Of a DNA stretch of 64,000 bases, positions 17,268 through 25,704 are shown one piece after another. The translations under genes and the position numbers were made by a program. Position 1 is the stretch's first letter; every line of letters begins with the position of its first letter. The notes under the pieces are model-generated. The model was not told where the DNA came from. It did not search any database and saw nothing but the letters and a program-made list of their open reading frames with translations. The stretch is from Enterococcus haemoperoxidus ATCC BAA-382 (lineage in GTDB: Bacteria > Bacillota > Bacilli > Lactobacillales > Enterococcaceae): assembly GCF_000407165.1 (NCBI RefSeq), contig NZ_KE136479.1, positions 1,747,464 to 1,811,463 of the forward strand. Direction: 5' to 3'.

Positions 17268-19093
17268 TCCCACCAGTCCTCCTCATATGGTTCATAAGGC
17301 AGGGAGATATAAAAAGTAGAACCTTGACCTTCCTGACTTTCCACCCAAATCGCGCCATTGTGTGCTTTCACTACTTCTCTTGAAATAGCAAGCCCCAGAC
17401 CCGTCCCACCTTGTTCTCTAGCACGTGCTTTGTCAACACGATAGAAACGCTCGAAGACCTTGTTAACATCTTTTTTAGGGATACCCAATCCTTGATCGGT
17501 TACACTGAAAACAACATTATTATGGGTTTCAAGTAGACGGCACGTAATTTCTCCGCCATCTGGTGAGTATTTGATTGCATTATTCAAAATATTATCTAAC
17601 ACTTGCATCACTTTATCCGTATCTAATTCCACCCACAAATCACGTTTTGTGAATTCGCGATGAATCGTATACTTTTTATCATTTGATTCAACCATCATAT
17701 CAAACCGATCTAAAACAAAATTGATCAATTCATTGAAATTGACATATTCCAACTGTAATTCACCATTGCCGGAATCCATTCTTGAAAGATTTAATAAATC
17801 ATTGATCATACGAATCATTCGATCCGTTTCTTCCAGTGTTACTTTCAAAAAGTTAGGCGCAATTTCAGGATTTTCCCATGCCCCTTCACTTAAAGCTTCA
17901 ATATAACTACGCATACTCGTTAATGGCGTACGTAGCTCATGAGAGACATTCGAAACAAATTCTCGACGTTCACGTTCATTTTTCTCTTGTTCTGTTACAT
18001 CATGTAATACACAGACAAGTCCCGTAATAAATCCAGATTCTCGACGGATCATTGCAAAATCAACACGAATAATCATTTGATCTTCTTCCATTGACGATGC
18101 GGAACGATCAATTAAAATCTCTTCTGGCTCTTCTAACAATTTTCGCAATGTATAATCTGTTTCAATGTCTAATAGTTCCAGTAAAGAAGAACCAATTACG
18201 TCTTCGTCTTTCACATTCAATAAAGACAGGGCCATTTCATTGATTGTAATAACTTTGCCTCGTCGATCTGTTGCAATAACCCCATCTGTCATGTGGGCCA
18301 GTACACTATCTAAACGATTACGCTCAGCTTCCATCGTTTCTTGTGCTTCTTCGATCCGTTCAGAAAGCTGATTGAACGTTTCTGCCAATTGCCCTAATTC
18401 ATCTTTATCATAAACTTTAACTTTGCCAGTGTAATCGCCTTTAGCAATTCGTAAAGCTTGTTCTCGCATTTCTCCAATTGGTTGAGTAATCGATCTTGCA
18501 ATCAAAATTGTAACGATGATCGAGATCGCACCTGCTATTATTGAGGCAGTAAAAAAGATCCGAGCCGTATCAGTGATCTCCTGATATTTGTTTTCCGTAT
18601 TACTTTTAACGTAAAGAACCCCGATGACTGTGTCGCCAGTCGGGGATTGGATAGGCTGAACATTAATGTATACACGTTTATCATTATCAATGGCTGAATA
18701 TTTTTTGGCACTGAAGTCATTCAAGTCTCGATAATCATTTTTCTTGCCAACAATTCCTTGTCGATTTAAATCGCTGGTTGCCCTTACGATTCCTTTATCA
18801 TCTACCACACGGGCTTCAATCGTCTCAGAAGCTGAAAAATCACTTAATGTTTTTTTCAAATTGGCATCGATTTCTGTTCGATCACGATCTTTTTCGCCGA
18901 GCTTGGGACTAAGAGTGCTGGCTAATTGGTTTACCTGCCGATCAACATTTTGTTTATAATCGTTAATTGTTGTCGATTCCAGTTCACGGATGAAATATCC
19001 GCCGATAATTTGGATCGCAATCAATAATAACAAAATAAATGATAATGCAATCTTAAAATTTACCGATTGAAAAAAGTGAACTTTTTTCTTCAT
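17264..19093 (-). CDS. walK: Cell-wall sensor histidine kinase WalK
   Basis: 609 aa, full length. Order: membrane segment (about 14-34), extracellular Cache-like domain (35-180), second segment (182-199), HAMP (about 200-252), PAS (about 262-367), HisKA with phospho-His385 in SHELRTPLTS, and HATPase with NNAIKYSPDGG (N box), DQGLGIP and GGTGLGLAI (G boxes). It phosphorylates WalR and controls autolysins and wall metabolism. It starts 6 bp after walR. Confidence 0.96.
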   Translation of the reverse strand: MKKKVHFFQSVNFKIALSFILLLLIAIQIIGGYFIRELESTTINDYKQNVDRQVNQLASTLSPKLGEKDRDRTEIDANLKKTLSDFSASETIEARVVDDKGIVRATSDLNRQGIVGKKNDYRDLNDFSAKKYSAIDNDKRVYINVQPIQSPTGDTVIGVLYVKSNTENKYQEITDTARIFFTASIIAGAISIIVTILIARSITQPIGEMREQALRIAKGDYTGKVKVYDKDELGQLAETFNQLSERIEEAQETMEAERNRLDSVLAHMTDGVIATDRRGKVITINEMALSLLNVKDEDVIGSSLLELLDIETDYTLRKLLEEPEEILIDRSASSMEEDQMIIRVDFAMIRRESGFITGLVCVLHDVTEQEKNERERREFVSNVSHELRTPLTSMRSYIEALSEGAWENPEIAPNFLKVTLEETDRMIRMINDLLNLSRMDSGNGELQLEYVNFNELINFVLDRFDMMVESNDKKYTIHREFTKRDLWVELDTDKVMQVLDNILNNAIKYSPDGGEITCRLLETHNNVVFSVTDQGLGIPKKDVNKVFERFYRVDKARAREQGGTGLGLAISREVVKAHNGAIWVESQEGQGSTFYISLPYEPYEEDWWE

Positions 19094-19099
19094 AAATCA

Positions 19100-19804
19100 C
19101 TACTCCTGTTCAGGGTTTCGAAGATAATAACCAACACCACGACGTGTGACTAAATAAGTCGGATGACTTGGACTGTCTTCGATCTTCTCTCTTAAACGGC
19201 GCACGGTCACATCCACTGTTCGAACATCACCAAAATAATCATAACCCCAAACAGTTTGAAGTAAATGTTCACGAGTCATTACTTGACCGATATGTTTAGC
19301 TAAATAATAAAGCAATTCAAACTCACGATGAGTCAGCTCAATTTTTCCTCCACGTTTTGATACCATATAGGCATCTGGATGGATCGTTAAATCTCCGATC
19401 GTAAGTTCCGATTGAGTAGTTGATTCTGCTTCTTTTGCACTTGTTGCACCACGACGTAAATTTGCTTTGACACGGGCCACAAGTTCTCGGTTAGAGAATG
19501 GTTTTGTCACATAATCATCTGCTCCTAATTCTAATCCTAAAACCTTATCGATCTCTGAATCTTTAGCAGTTACCATAATGATTGGCATATCATAAGTTTT
19601 ACGAACTTCTCTGGCAACTTCCAGACCATCCATTTTTGGCAACATCAAATCTAAGATAATTAAATCTGGCTCTACTTCTTTGACTTTTTCAACAGCTTCT
19701 TCACCATCATAGGCAGTGAATACTTCATATCCTTCTTTAGTAAGATTGTATTTCACAATCTCTGAAATCGGCTTTTCATCATCTACAACTAATATTTTTT
19801 TCAT
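19100..19804 (-). CDS. walR: Response regulator WalR
   Basis: 234 aa, OmpR family. Receiver domain with DDE (residues 8-10), phospho-Asp52 in ILDLMLP and Lys in MVTAKDS, then a winged helix (about 133-230; [30 protein letters not shown]). It is the essential regulator of wall hydrolase genes. It is the first gene of the operon. The ribosome site lies in a short inverted repeat right before the ATG, described separately. Confidence 0.97.
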   Translation of the reverse strand: MKKILVVDDEKPISEIVKYNLTKEGYEVFTAYDGEEAVEKVKEVEPDLIILDLMLPKMDGLEVAREVRKTYDMPIIMVTAKDSEIDKVLGLELGADDYVTKPFSNRELVARVKANLRRGATSAKEAESTTQSELTIGDLTIHPDAYMVSKRGGKIELTHREFELLYYLAKHIGQVMTREHLLQTVWGYDYFGDVRTVDVTVRRLREKIEDSPSHPTYLVTRRGVGYYLRNPEQE

Positions 19805-19806
19805 AT

Positions 19807-19820
19807 AAGAGGCACCTCTT
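19807..19820 (-). promoter_or_regulatory. Inverted repeat covering the walR ribosome-binding site
   Basis: In mRNA sense, AAGAG-GTGC-CTCTT lies immediately before UAU-AUG. The SD core AGAGG is in the left arm, so a 5-bp hairpin with a 4-nt loop would hide it. It is small, and a role in regulation is only a suggestion. Confidence 0.35.
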
Positions 19821-19927
19821 TTTTCTTTTGTCTTTTCGTAATCTAAACATATTCTCCCTCATTATACCTTATTTTGTCCACTGTTTCATCTTTGACAAAA
19901 GAGTCCTTACTCTTTCTTATCTATATC

Positions 19928-19957
19928 TTGCAAAAACAAAGGTTTTCTGGCTATAAT
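19928..19957 (+). promoter_or_regulatory. Promoter of the S66 carboxypeptidase gene
   Basis: TTGCAA (19928-19933), an 18-bp spacer and TATAAT (19952-19957), 34 bp before the ATG. Confidence 0.65.
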
Positions 19958-19990
19958 TAAGAATAAGTTTTTTAAAAGGAAGCGATAAAA

Positions 19991-20950
19991 ATGAAAGCAC
20001 CACGATTACAAGCAGGTGATGAAATCCGAGTCATCGCGCCATCTACTAGTTTTGCACGTTTGAGTGATTTGGGGATTACGTCCGCTGAGAAAAAATTGAC
20101 GGATTTAGGATTCAAAGTTACTTTTGCTGAACACACAAATGAACAAGATGTTCTTGGCTCTTCTTCAATCATGAGTCGTGTCAAAGATTTACATGCCGCT
20201 TTTTCAGATGACAATGTCAAAGGAATTTTAACAGCGATCGGTGGGTTCAATAGTAATGAATTATTGCCTTATCTTGATTTTGAACTAATCAAACGTCACC
20301 CAAAAGTTTTTTGCGGTTATAGTGATATCACCGCATTGTGTAATGCGATCACAGCTAAAACGAAGTTATTGACGTATGTTGGCCCGCATTTTTCTAGTTT
20401 TCAAATGGATGAACTGCAAGATTATCAAACTGAAACCTTTTTGCACGCAACGACTGATGAGAAAGCGTTTGACGTATCTGCCTCTGAATCATGGAGCCAA
20501 GACGAATGGTATTTACCTGATCCCAAAAGGACATTATTTGCCAATGATTGGAAAGTTTACAGCCATTCTGAACCTGTGACGGGTACTTGTTACGGTGGTA
20601 ATTTAGGTACTTTCCAATTGCTTTTTGGTACTCGTTTTTTACCAGATCTCGAACGATCGATTTTATTTGTTGAAAATGCTGAAGAAAATGATTACCATGA
20701 TTTTGCTCGTGGACTAGCTGCCTTACTTCAAGTAGTAAAGCACCCACAAGCCTTGCTGATTGGGCGTTTTCCTAAAGAAACAGACATGACAGAAGAACGG
20801 CTTTTAGCGATTTTATCAAAGTATCCTTTATTACGAGAGATTCCTGTGATTTATGATATGAATTTTGGTCACACGCAACCTATTTTTACGATTCCAATCG
20901 GTGATCAAGCAACAGTTGATACAACAAACAAGAAAATCACCTTTTTCTAA
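19991..20950 (+). CDS. S66 family LD-carboxypeptidase / MccF-like peptidase
   Basis: 319 aa. Serine peptidase of family S66: nucleophile Ser111 in GYSDITAL, Glu in the segment LFVENAEEND (about 226-235) and His in FGHTQP (about 296). The LdcA branch trims tetrapeptides during wall recycling; the MccF branch cleaves microcin C-like compounds. The length and the GGFNSNELLPYLD segment fit either, so I do not assign a symbol. It has its own promoter and terminator, with divergent walR. Confidence 0.85.
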   Translation: MKAPRLQAGDEIRVIAPSTSFARLSDLGITSAEKKLTDLGFKVTFAEHTNEQDVLGSSSIMSRVKDLHAAFSDDNVKGILTAIGGFNSNELLPYLDFELIKRHPKVFCGYSDITALCNAITAKTKLLTYVGPHFSSFQMDELQDYQTETFLHATTDEKAFDVSASESWSQDEWYLPDPKRTLFANDWKVYSHSEPVTGTCYGGNLGTFQLLFGTRFLPDLERSILFVENAEENDYHDFARGLAALLQVVKHPQALLIGRFPKETDMTEERLLAILSKYPLLREIPVIYDMNFGHTQPIFTIPIGDQATVDTTNKKITFF

Positions 20951-20954
20951 ATAA

Positions 20955-21006
20955 AAACCCTTTAATGCTTGCTTCGCTCAACAGCCGAACAAACATTAGA
21001 GGGTTT
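20955..21006 (+). terminator. Terminator of the S66 peptidase gene
   Basis: AAACCCTTTAATG (20955-20967) pairs with 20994-21006, then TTTATTTTTTT on the plus strand. Confidence 0.85.
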
Positions 21007-21057
21007 ATTTTTTTAGATTTTTCTTCTTTTATATTCAGTTAGCATTTGTATATAAAA

Positions 21058-21091
21058 AAGGGCTTGATAGAATGATTCTACCAAGCACCTT
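21058..21091 (-). terminator. Terminator of the aquaporin gene
   Basis: An interrupted stem of AAGG, CTTG and TAGAA with their complements, with a short loop, is followed on the minus strand by TTTTTTATA. It is 6 bp past the stop. Confidence 0.8.
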
Positions 21092-21097
21092 TCATTT

Positions 21098-21763
21098 TTA
21101 CTCTTCAGTATCAAGTAAGTATTTGCTAACTAAAGCAGCAAGTACACCACCGATAAGCGGCGCTACAATAAATACCCAAACTTGAGATAATGCTTCTCCT
21201 CCAGCAAAAATTGCTGGACCTAAGCTTCTCGCTGGGTTGACAGATGTACCAGTTAGCGGAATTCCCACTAGGTGAATCATTGTTAATGTCAAACCAATCA
21301 CGATTCCGGCCAATTTCGCATTGCCTTTTTTAGCACTTGTGACAGTCATGATAACCAAAACAAAAATAAATGTTAAAATAATTTCCACGGTTAAAGCACC
21401 AACTGCACTAAAGTCACCAAAACCATTTTGACCTAAGTTTGTTGTTTCTCTTCCAGATGCATTCAAAATTGATAATAATGCAAAAGAAGCAATCAAACCA
21501 CCAATGATTTGACCAACGATATAATAAACCAAATCCATAGTTGAGATTCGTTTATTGACCCACATACCCAATGAAACTGCTGGATTTAAATGAGCACCAG
21601 AGATCGTACCAATGCTGTAAGCTGCTGCAATGATCGTCAAACCAAAAGCCAAAGCGATTCCTGTTGTACCAATTCCTTCAATCCCGCCTCCTAAAACAGC
21701 GGTTGCTGTACCAAAGAAAACTAGGATAAATGTTCCTAGACATTCTGCAATTGCTTTTTTCAT
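21098..21763 (-). CDS. MIP family aquaporin, AqpZ-like
   Basis: 221 aa from ATG 21763 (MKKAIAECLG), which has AAAGGAGGG 7 nt upstream. Six membrane segments and both half-helix NPA boxes, HLNPAVS (about 62-68) and SVNPARS (about 176-182). The His in MIHLVGIPLTGTSVNPAR is the AqpZ-type constriction residue, while GlpF has Gly there, so a water channel is more likely than a glycerol facilitator. A single gene with its own terminator; a near-perfect palindrome lies upstream. Confidence 0.88.
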   Translation of the reverse strand: MKKAIAECLGTFILVFFGTATAVLGGGIEGIGTTGIALAFGLTIIAAAYSIGTISGAHLNPAVSLGMWVNKRISTMDLVYYIVGQIIGGLIASFALLSILNASGRETTNLGQNGFGDFSAVGALTVEIILTFIFVLVIMTVTSAKKGNAKLAGIVIGLTLTMIHLVGIPLTGTSVNPARSLGPAIFAGGEALSQVWVFIVAPLIGGVLAALVSKYLLDTEE

Positions 21764-21802
21764 AGATTTCCCTCCTTTCACTTTATTCTTAAACAGATTA
21801 CC

Positions 21803-21828
21803 ACAATCATGAAAATTTTCGTGATTGT
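21803..21828. promoter_or_regulatory. 26-bp near-perfect palindrome upstream of the aquaporin gene
   Basis: ACAATCA at 21803-21809 and TGATTGT at 21822-21828 flank GAAAATTTTC; only one base pair of the 26-bp dyad fails. It overlaps or lies just downstream of a possible TTGAAA -35 on the minus strand. No T-run follows. Best guess is an operator for an unknown regulator. Confidence 0.5.
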
Positions 21829-21908
21829 TTCAACTAAAATTGAGAGAAAGTTCAATGAGTAATATCTCAATATAATTGATATCTCTAATCATAAGAGGTA
21901 AATAAAAA

Positions 21909-21954
21909 AAATACCAACAAAAAGCATCTAATAAACGCTCCTTTGTTGGTATTT
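21909..21954 (-). terminator. Terminator of the DUF1836-degV unit
   Basis: A perfect 13-bp stem (21909-21921 with 21942-21954) is followed on the minus strand by TTTTTATTTACC. Confidence 0.9.
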
Positions 21955-21958
21955 AAAT

Positions 21959-22816
21959 TTAGTCTAAAAGTTGGATTCCGATCCCTAAAAGTCCTGGTCC
22001 TGTATGAACAACTAACGCTGGGCTGATCGTTCCAAAATAAATTTTCTCAGCTTGAGGAAACTGTTCATTCAATTTTTCATAAAAACGTTCTGCTTCTTCT
22101 ACCGCTTGCCCTTGGGCAACCGCTAAAACGAATTTCTTATGATCACCAACAAACGCTTTTACTAATTCAAACGTTTTATCTAAGCTCTTCTTTCTACCGC
22201 GCGCTTTAGCTACAGTATGATAAACACCTTCGCCGTTACAAGAAATGATTGGATTTAGTTTTAGTGCATTTCCTAAAATTGAAGCAACCAATCCAATTCG
22301 GCCACCTTTTTGCAAATATTCTAGCGTTGCAACATTGAAAAAGACTTTCGCTTTAGCTACATTGTTCGTTAATTTCGTTTTGATTTCATCCCACGGAAGG
22401 TCTGCTTCAATCAACTTAGCTGCTTCAATCGCTTGAAGGCCGCTTCCGATTCCGATATTTTTTGTATCTAAAACTAACGTTTCCAATCCTTCAAATTCTT
22501 CTGCAATCAAGCGAACCACATTGAATGTTCCACTCAATCCACTGGAAATCGTAACAGCTAAAACTTTTTCATACCCATCTGCTTTGATTTTTTCAAAAAT
22601 TTTCGTGATTGTTTCACCATCTGGCAATGATGTACTTGGAATTTCCACAGATAAACGCTCATAAACTTCCTCTGGTGTGATATCTACTTTATCTGTGTAA
22701 ATACGATCTTTATAAATAATTTGCAACGGAATCATATACATTCCATATTGTTCGACTAATTCCTTAGGCACATCTGTCCCTGAATCTACTAATAATGCAA
22801 TTTTTTCTTTATTCAT
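21959..22816 (-). CDS. DegV family fatty-acid-binding protein
   Basis: 285 aa from ATG 22816, which overlaps the DUF1836 stop; an ATG five codons up (22831) is an alternative. DegV/FakB proteins carry a fatty acid for the kinase FakA. Family segments: LLVDSGTDVP (start of the fold), PSTSLPDGE with the Thr-Ser pair, VLAVTISSGLSGTF (about 86-99), and LVVHTGPGLLGIGI at the C-terminus. Paralogues differ in the acyl chain bound; this cannot be read here. Confidence 0.9.
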   Translation of the reverse strand: MNKEKIALLVDSGTDVPKELVEQYGMYMIPLQIIYKDRIYTDKVDITPEEVYERLSVEIPSTSLPDGETITKIFEKIKADGYEKVLAVTISSGLSGTFNVVRLIAEEFEGLETLVLDTKNIGIGSGLQAIEAAKLIEADLPWDEIKTKLTNNVAKAKVFFNVATLEYLQKGGRIGLVASILGNALKLNPIISCNGEGVYHTVAKARGRKKSLDKTFELVKAFVGDHKKFVLAVAQGQAVEEAERFYEKLNEQFPQAEKIYFGTISPALVVHTGPGLLGIGIQLLD

Positions 22817-23378
22817 CCGCTTGTTCTCCATCTTCTTCTAAGTTTTTTTGTGCTAATTCAATGACCTTTTCAGTAAATAATTTGGTCGCAAAAGATAACG
22901 TTGCACCTTTTACAATTAAAAATTCTACAGGTATTGGTTGATCGAATGCTGCGACTGGTTCATTCCCTAACGCTTGAGCAACAACCACTGCTAAGGCTGC
23001 TTCTTGCTCATCGCAAAAAAGATTATAGGCTTCACGAATCCCAACTGCTGCACCTTGATAAACAATACCTTGTTTGATTTCTGGTATAGTTAAAACTTGC
23101 TTTAAAAGGGTAATAGCTATTAAGAAAGCTAAATGCTTTTGATTGTAACGTTTTTTATTCGGTGCTGGAATCAGTCCTAATTTCACATAATTATTGACCA
23201 TCGATGAAGTTAGCAAGGTATGCTTTTTCTTTAAAATAACAGGTGACAAGTATCGTTCAACAAGTGTGATTACTTGATCCATATATAACTCTAATTCGGG
23301 TAATTCGTGCCATCTCGGCAAGTGGACATCCACCAATTCTTTTCCCCAAACTTCTAAAGAGGATTTTATTTCATTCAC
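22809..23378 (-). CDS. DUF1836 family protein
   Basis: 189 aa, cytoplasmic. The central part (MVNNYVKLGLIPAPNKKRYNQKHLAFLIAI) has the look of a MerR-like winged helix: a helix-turn-helix followed by a KRY-type wing. That part of the family is widely seen beside degV. It could be a regulator, perhaps of its own operon, since a 21-bp palindrome abuts its promoter; this is inference. It overlaps degV. Confidence 0.8.
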   Translation of the reverse strand: MNEIKSSLEVWGKELVDVHLPRWHELPELELYMDQVITLVERYLSPVILKKKHTLLTSSMVNNYVKLGLIPAPNKKRYNQKHLAFLIAITLLKQVLTIPEIKQGIVYQGAAVGIREAYNLFCDEQEAALAVVVAQALGNEPVAAFDQPIPVEFLIVKGATLSFATKLFTEKVIELAQKNLEEDGEQADE

Positions 23379-23405
23379 AAGATCCCTCCTTCTATTTACT
23401 AAAAC

Positions 23406-23434
23406 ATTTTAACATTCTTTTGAAAAACATTCAA
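23406..23434 (-). promoter_or_regulatory. Promoter of DUF1836-degV
   Basis: Minus strand TTGAAT (23434-23429), 17 bp, TAAAAT (23411-23406), 27 bp before the start codon. Confidence 0.75.
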
Positions 23435-23454
23435 TCTAGTTTTTAAAACTAGAT
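23434..23454. promoter_or_regulatory. Perfect 21-bp palindrome abutting the DUF1836 -35 box
   Basis: ATCTAGTTTT and AAAACTAGAT around one central T. It ends exactly where the -35 hexamer begins. A regulator site is likely; which protein binds is unknown, with DUF1836 itself a candidate. Confidence 0.6.
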
Positions 23455-23469
23455 AAATACTAGAAATAA

Positions 23470-23503
23470 AAAACAAGCTTTCCTGTTTAAGAAAGCTTGT
23501 TTT
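23470..23503 (-). terminator. Terminator of the MarR gene
   Basis: A perfect 13-bp stem (23470-23482 with 23491-23503) with an 8-nt loop is followed by TTTATTTC on the minus strand. Confidence 0.92.
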
Positions 23504-23524
23504 GACGTATCTAATCACCATTTA

Positions 23525-24151
23525 TTAAAAATCATTAAAACCATCGTCGTCTTCAGTATTGCGTTTGAACGGATCAAATCCAAATTTACCTCTGTGTGGA
23601 AAATCAGGTGAACCAAACATATTGCGAGGATCAAAAGATGCATCCATTTTACCAGGACCACCACCAAATCCATGGCCTCCATGTCTACCACGTCTATGGT
23701 GACCTCTAAAATCACGCTCTTCTTCTGGAATTTCTGCTTCCAAAGCTTCGAGTAATTTATTCATAATACCTTTAAATGATTCTTGTTCTGATTCAGACAA
23801 TACATCAAAAATTGTTTCTTCTTCTTGCTTACTATTATCTGCTGCTACCATTCCTGCTTCTGTTAAGCGAATCACCATCACACGTCGGTCGCTTTCTAAA
23901 GGTTCACGACTGATATAACCATTTTTCTCTAACTTACCTAATAGTTCTCCTAAAGATTGCGGACGCATATCCAGTAAGTAAGACAATTCTTTTTGAGTTG
24001 TTTCTGGTTTTATTTTTAACAAATTCAAGACTCGCCCCTGCCCTCTATGTGGATTGCCAAAAGGACCGTGCTCTCTGCGACGTTTCATAAAATACCTTTG
24101 CATCATTGCTTGTAAACTTAGAAACTGTTCCATCAATGTTTGCTCTTCCAT
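23525..24151 (-). CDS. MarR family regulator with a Gly/His-rich tail
   Basis: 208 aa from ATG 24151, preceded by GGGGGA at 8 nt. Winged helix at about residues 35-125 (LLKIKPETTQKELSYLLDMRPQSLGELLGKLEKNGYI, then the DRRVMVIRLTEAG wing). After about residue 145 a low-complexity tail begins, rich in Gly, His, Arg, Phe and Asp (RGHHRRGRHGGHGFGGG), ending acidic (DDDGFNDF). The tail could bind metal or be a flexible contact region. Its promoter carries two palindromes, so autorepression is likely. No exporter gene is adjacent. Confidence 0.88.
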   Translation of the reverse strand: MEEQTLMEQFLSLQAMMQRYFMKRRREHGPFGNPHRGQGRVLNLLKIKPETTQKELSYLLDMRPQSLGELLGKLEKNGYISREPLESDRRVMVIRLTEAGMVAADNSKQEEETIFDVLSESEQESFKGIMNKLLEALEAEIPEEERDFRGHHRRGRHGGHGFGGGPGKMDASFDPRNMFGSPDFPHRGKFGFDPFKRNTEDDDGFNDF

Positions 24152-24180
24152 GATCGATTCCCCCATAAGATAATATAATT

Positions 24181-24225
24181 CAGGTACCTGTCTTATATTA
24201 TAAAGGTACCTTCTTAATATGTCAA
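24181..24225 (-). promoter_or_regulatory. marR promoter with two GGTACC operators
   Basis: A consensus promoter on the minus strand: TTGACA (24225-24220), 17 bp, TATAAT (24202-24197). A 10-bp palindrome AAGGTACCTT (24203-24212) fills the spacer next to the -10, and a second, CAGGTACCTG (24181-24190), lies just past it. Centres are 22 bp apart, two turns, on one DNA face. Confidence 0.8.
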
Positions 24226-24284
24226 ATACTTACAAAAGAAGCCATCAGAAAGAACTCAACGAGTCTACTTCTGATGGCTTATAA

Positions 24285-24926
24285 TTAGATTTTTTTTAGT
24301 TCGCGTTTTCCAGCAACAATTCCAATTAAAAAGAATAGTTCTAATAAAACAAAAAACAGAATAAAACTATGCATAAAAAATGCTTCAGGCAATACATTTA
24401 TGATAGGGTCAGTAGCTGGATCAAATAACCAATCGTCATTATTAAAAAATACACCATGAAATGCTACAAAAAATTGGTCAAAACCAATTGCCATCAATAC
24501 CCCAAAAAATACTGGAATAATAATACCCCATTGAAAAGGACGAATCAATCGCCACACTCGTTTTACCTTGACCAAGCGAAAAACAAAGAAAATACTTGGA
24601 ATCACGGTTACAAGTAATACGCTATAACAGAGTAGAAAAAGTCGTTTTACTTCATAAAAATGGAATGCACCGCTTTTTGATGATGGAAAATCAGGTAATT
24701 GTAGCGTGTGAATGAATGGATTATTTAAATAGGCCATCAATTGATCAAAGTTTTTTAACAATGTTGGCTTGTCCATATCTACATAATCTAGAATCTTCAA
24801 CGAATCAATATCAAAAACATATAATAGACGAAAATTAATGGTGATCGTAATGCTTAAAGAAATGATGGTCAAAATCAGACAAACGATTCCGGCACGTTCG
24901 CGCCAGATCCAACTTTTTTCTTTCAT
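24285..24926 (-). CDS. TIGR01906 family integral membrane protein
   Basis: 213 aa from ATG 24926 (MKEKSWIW); the frame is open far upstream, but that stretch overlaps the HAD gene. Four membrane segments: about 11-33, 102-123, 137-156 and 178-200. The long extracytoplasmic loop between the first two contains the family-typical YMNKP-like region (here LMAYLNNPFIHTLQLPDF). Function unknown. It starts 1 bp after the HAD phosphatase stop, as in related genomes. Confidence 0.85.
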   Translation of the reverse strand: MKEKSWIWRERAGIVCLILTIISLSITITINFRLLYVFDIDSLKILDYVDMDKPTLLKNFDQLMAYLNNPFIHTLQLPDFPSSKSGAFHFYEVKRLFLLCYSVLLVTVIPSIFFVFRLVKVKRVWRLIRPFQWGIIIPVFFGVLMAIGFDQFFVAFHGVFFNNDDWLFDPATDPIINVLPEAFFMHSFILFFVLLELFFLIGIVAGKRELKKI

Positions 24927-24927
24927 A

Positions 24928-25698
24928 TCAAAAAGCCCATTCATCCAAAGAATCAACAATATACGTCGGTTGTTCTGGCAAATTCGGTACAGCTGATTTT
25001 GCTGTAAATCCAGATAAAACAAGTAAACTATCAATTCCATTTTGAAGACCAGACTGAATATCTGTTTCATAATTGTCGCCAACCATAATGACATCTTCTT
25101 TATTCATTTTCATGACTTTTAACGCTTCATTCATAATGACCGCATTCGGTTTACCAATCATGATCGGATCTGTTTGCGTTGCGGTTTGAACTAAAGAAAT
25201 AAATGAACCTGCTCCTGGCAACAAGCCGCGTTCTGTCGGGATGCTCTTATCTGGGTTTGTCCCAATAAACGTTGCGCCATTGCGGATACACAAAGCAGCC
25301 GTTGCAAATTTTTCATAATTTATATCTGTGTCTAGTCCAACAACCACGTAATCCGGCTTTTCTTCATCCCACTCAAAACCTGCAGATAAAATCAAATCAA
25401 CAAGTCCGGATTCTCCAATCACATAGACTCGGTTTCCTTTGCCTTGTTCTTTCATGTAATCGATTGTTGCAAGACTTGCTGTATAGACCGTTTTAGGCGA
25501 TACGTGAATATCAAATTCCTGAGCTAGTCGATCAGAAACTGCCTCAGGCGTTTTTGTCGTATTATTGGTCACAAAAAGAAAAGGCAATTTCAATTCCTGC
25601 AGCTGTTCCACAAATCGCTTTCCTGCTGGAATAGCTTCTTTCCCTAAATAGATCGTACCGTCTAAATCAATTAAATATCCTTTATAATGCTTCTTCAC
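24928..25698 (-). CDS. HAD hydrolase, NagD-type (TIGR01457)
   Basis: 256 aa. HAD motifs in order: DLDGTIYLG (Asp12 nucleophile), FVTNNTTKT (motif II, Thr/Asn), KPNAVIMNEAL with Lys (motif III, about 178) and GDNYETDIQSG (motif IV, about 202). A cap domain lies between. Relatives dephosphorylate small sugar or nucleotide phosphates. It lies 6 bp after the YutD gene. Confidence 0.9.
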   Translation of the reverse strand: MKKHYKGYLIDLDGTIYLGKEAIPAGKRFVEQLQELKLPFLFVTNNTTKTPEAVSDRLAQEFDIHVSPKTVYTASLATIDYMKEQGKGNRVYVIGESGLVDLILSAGFEWDEEKPDYVVVGLDTDINYEKFATAALCIRNGATFIGTNPDKSIPTERGLLPGAGSFISLVQTATQTDPIMIGKPNAVIMNEALKVMKMNKEDVIMVGDNYETDIQSGLQNGIDSLLVLSGFTAKSAVPNLPEQPTYIVDSLDEWAF

Positions 25699-25704
25699 AA
25701 ATAA

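Noticed and set aside
14219-19804. A missing htrA gene after walJ as a deletion event.
   Set aside because: A strong terminator sits directly after walJ. I cannot tell loss from an ancestral arrangement in this window, so no claim is made.
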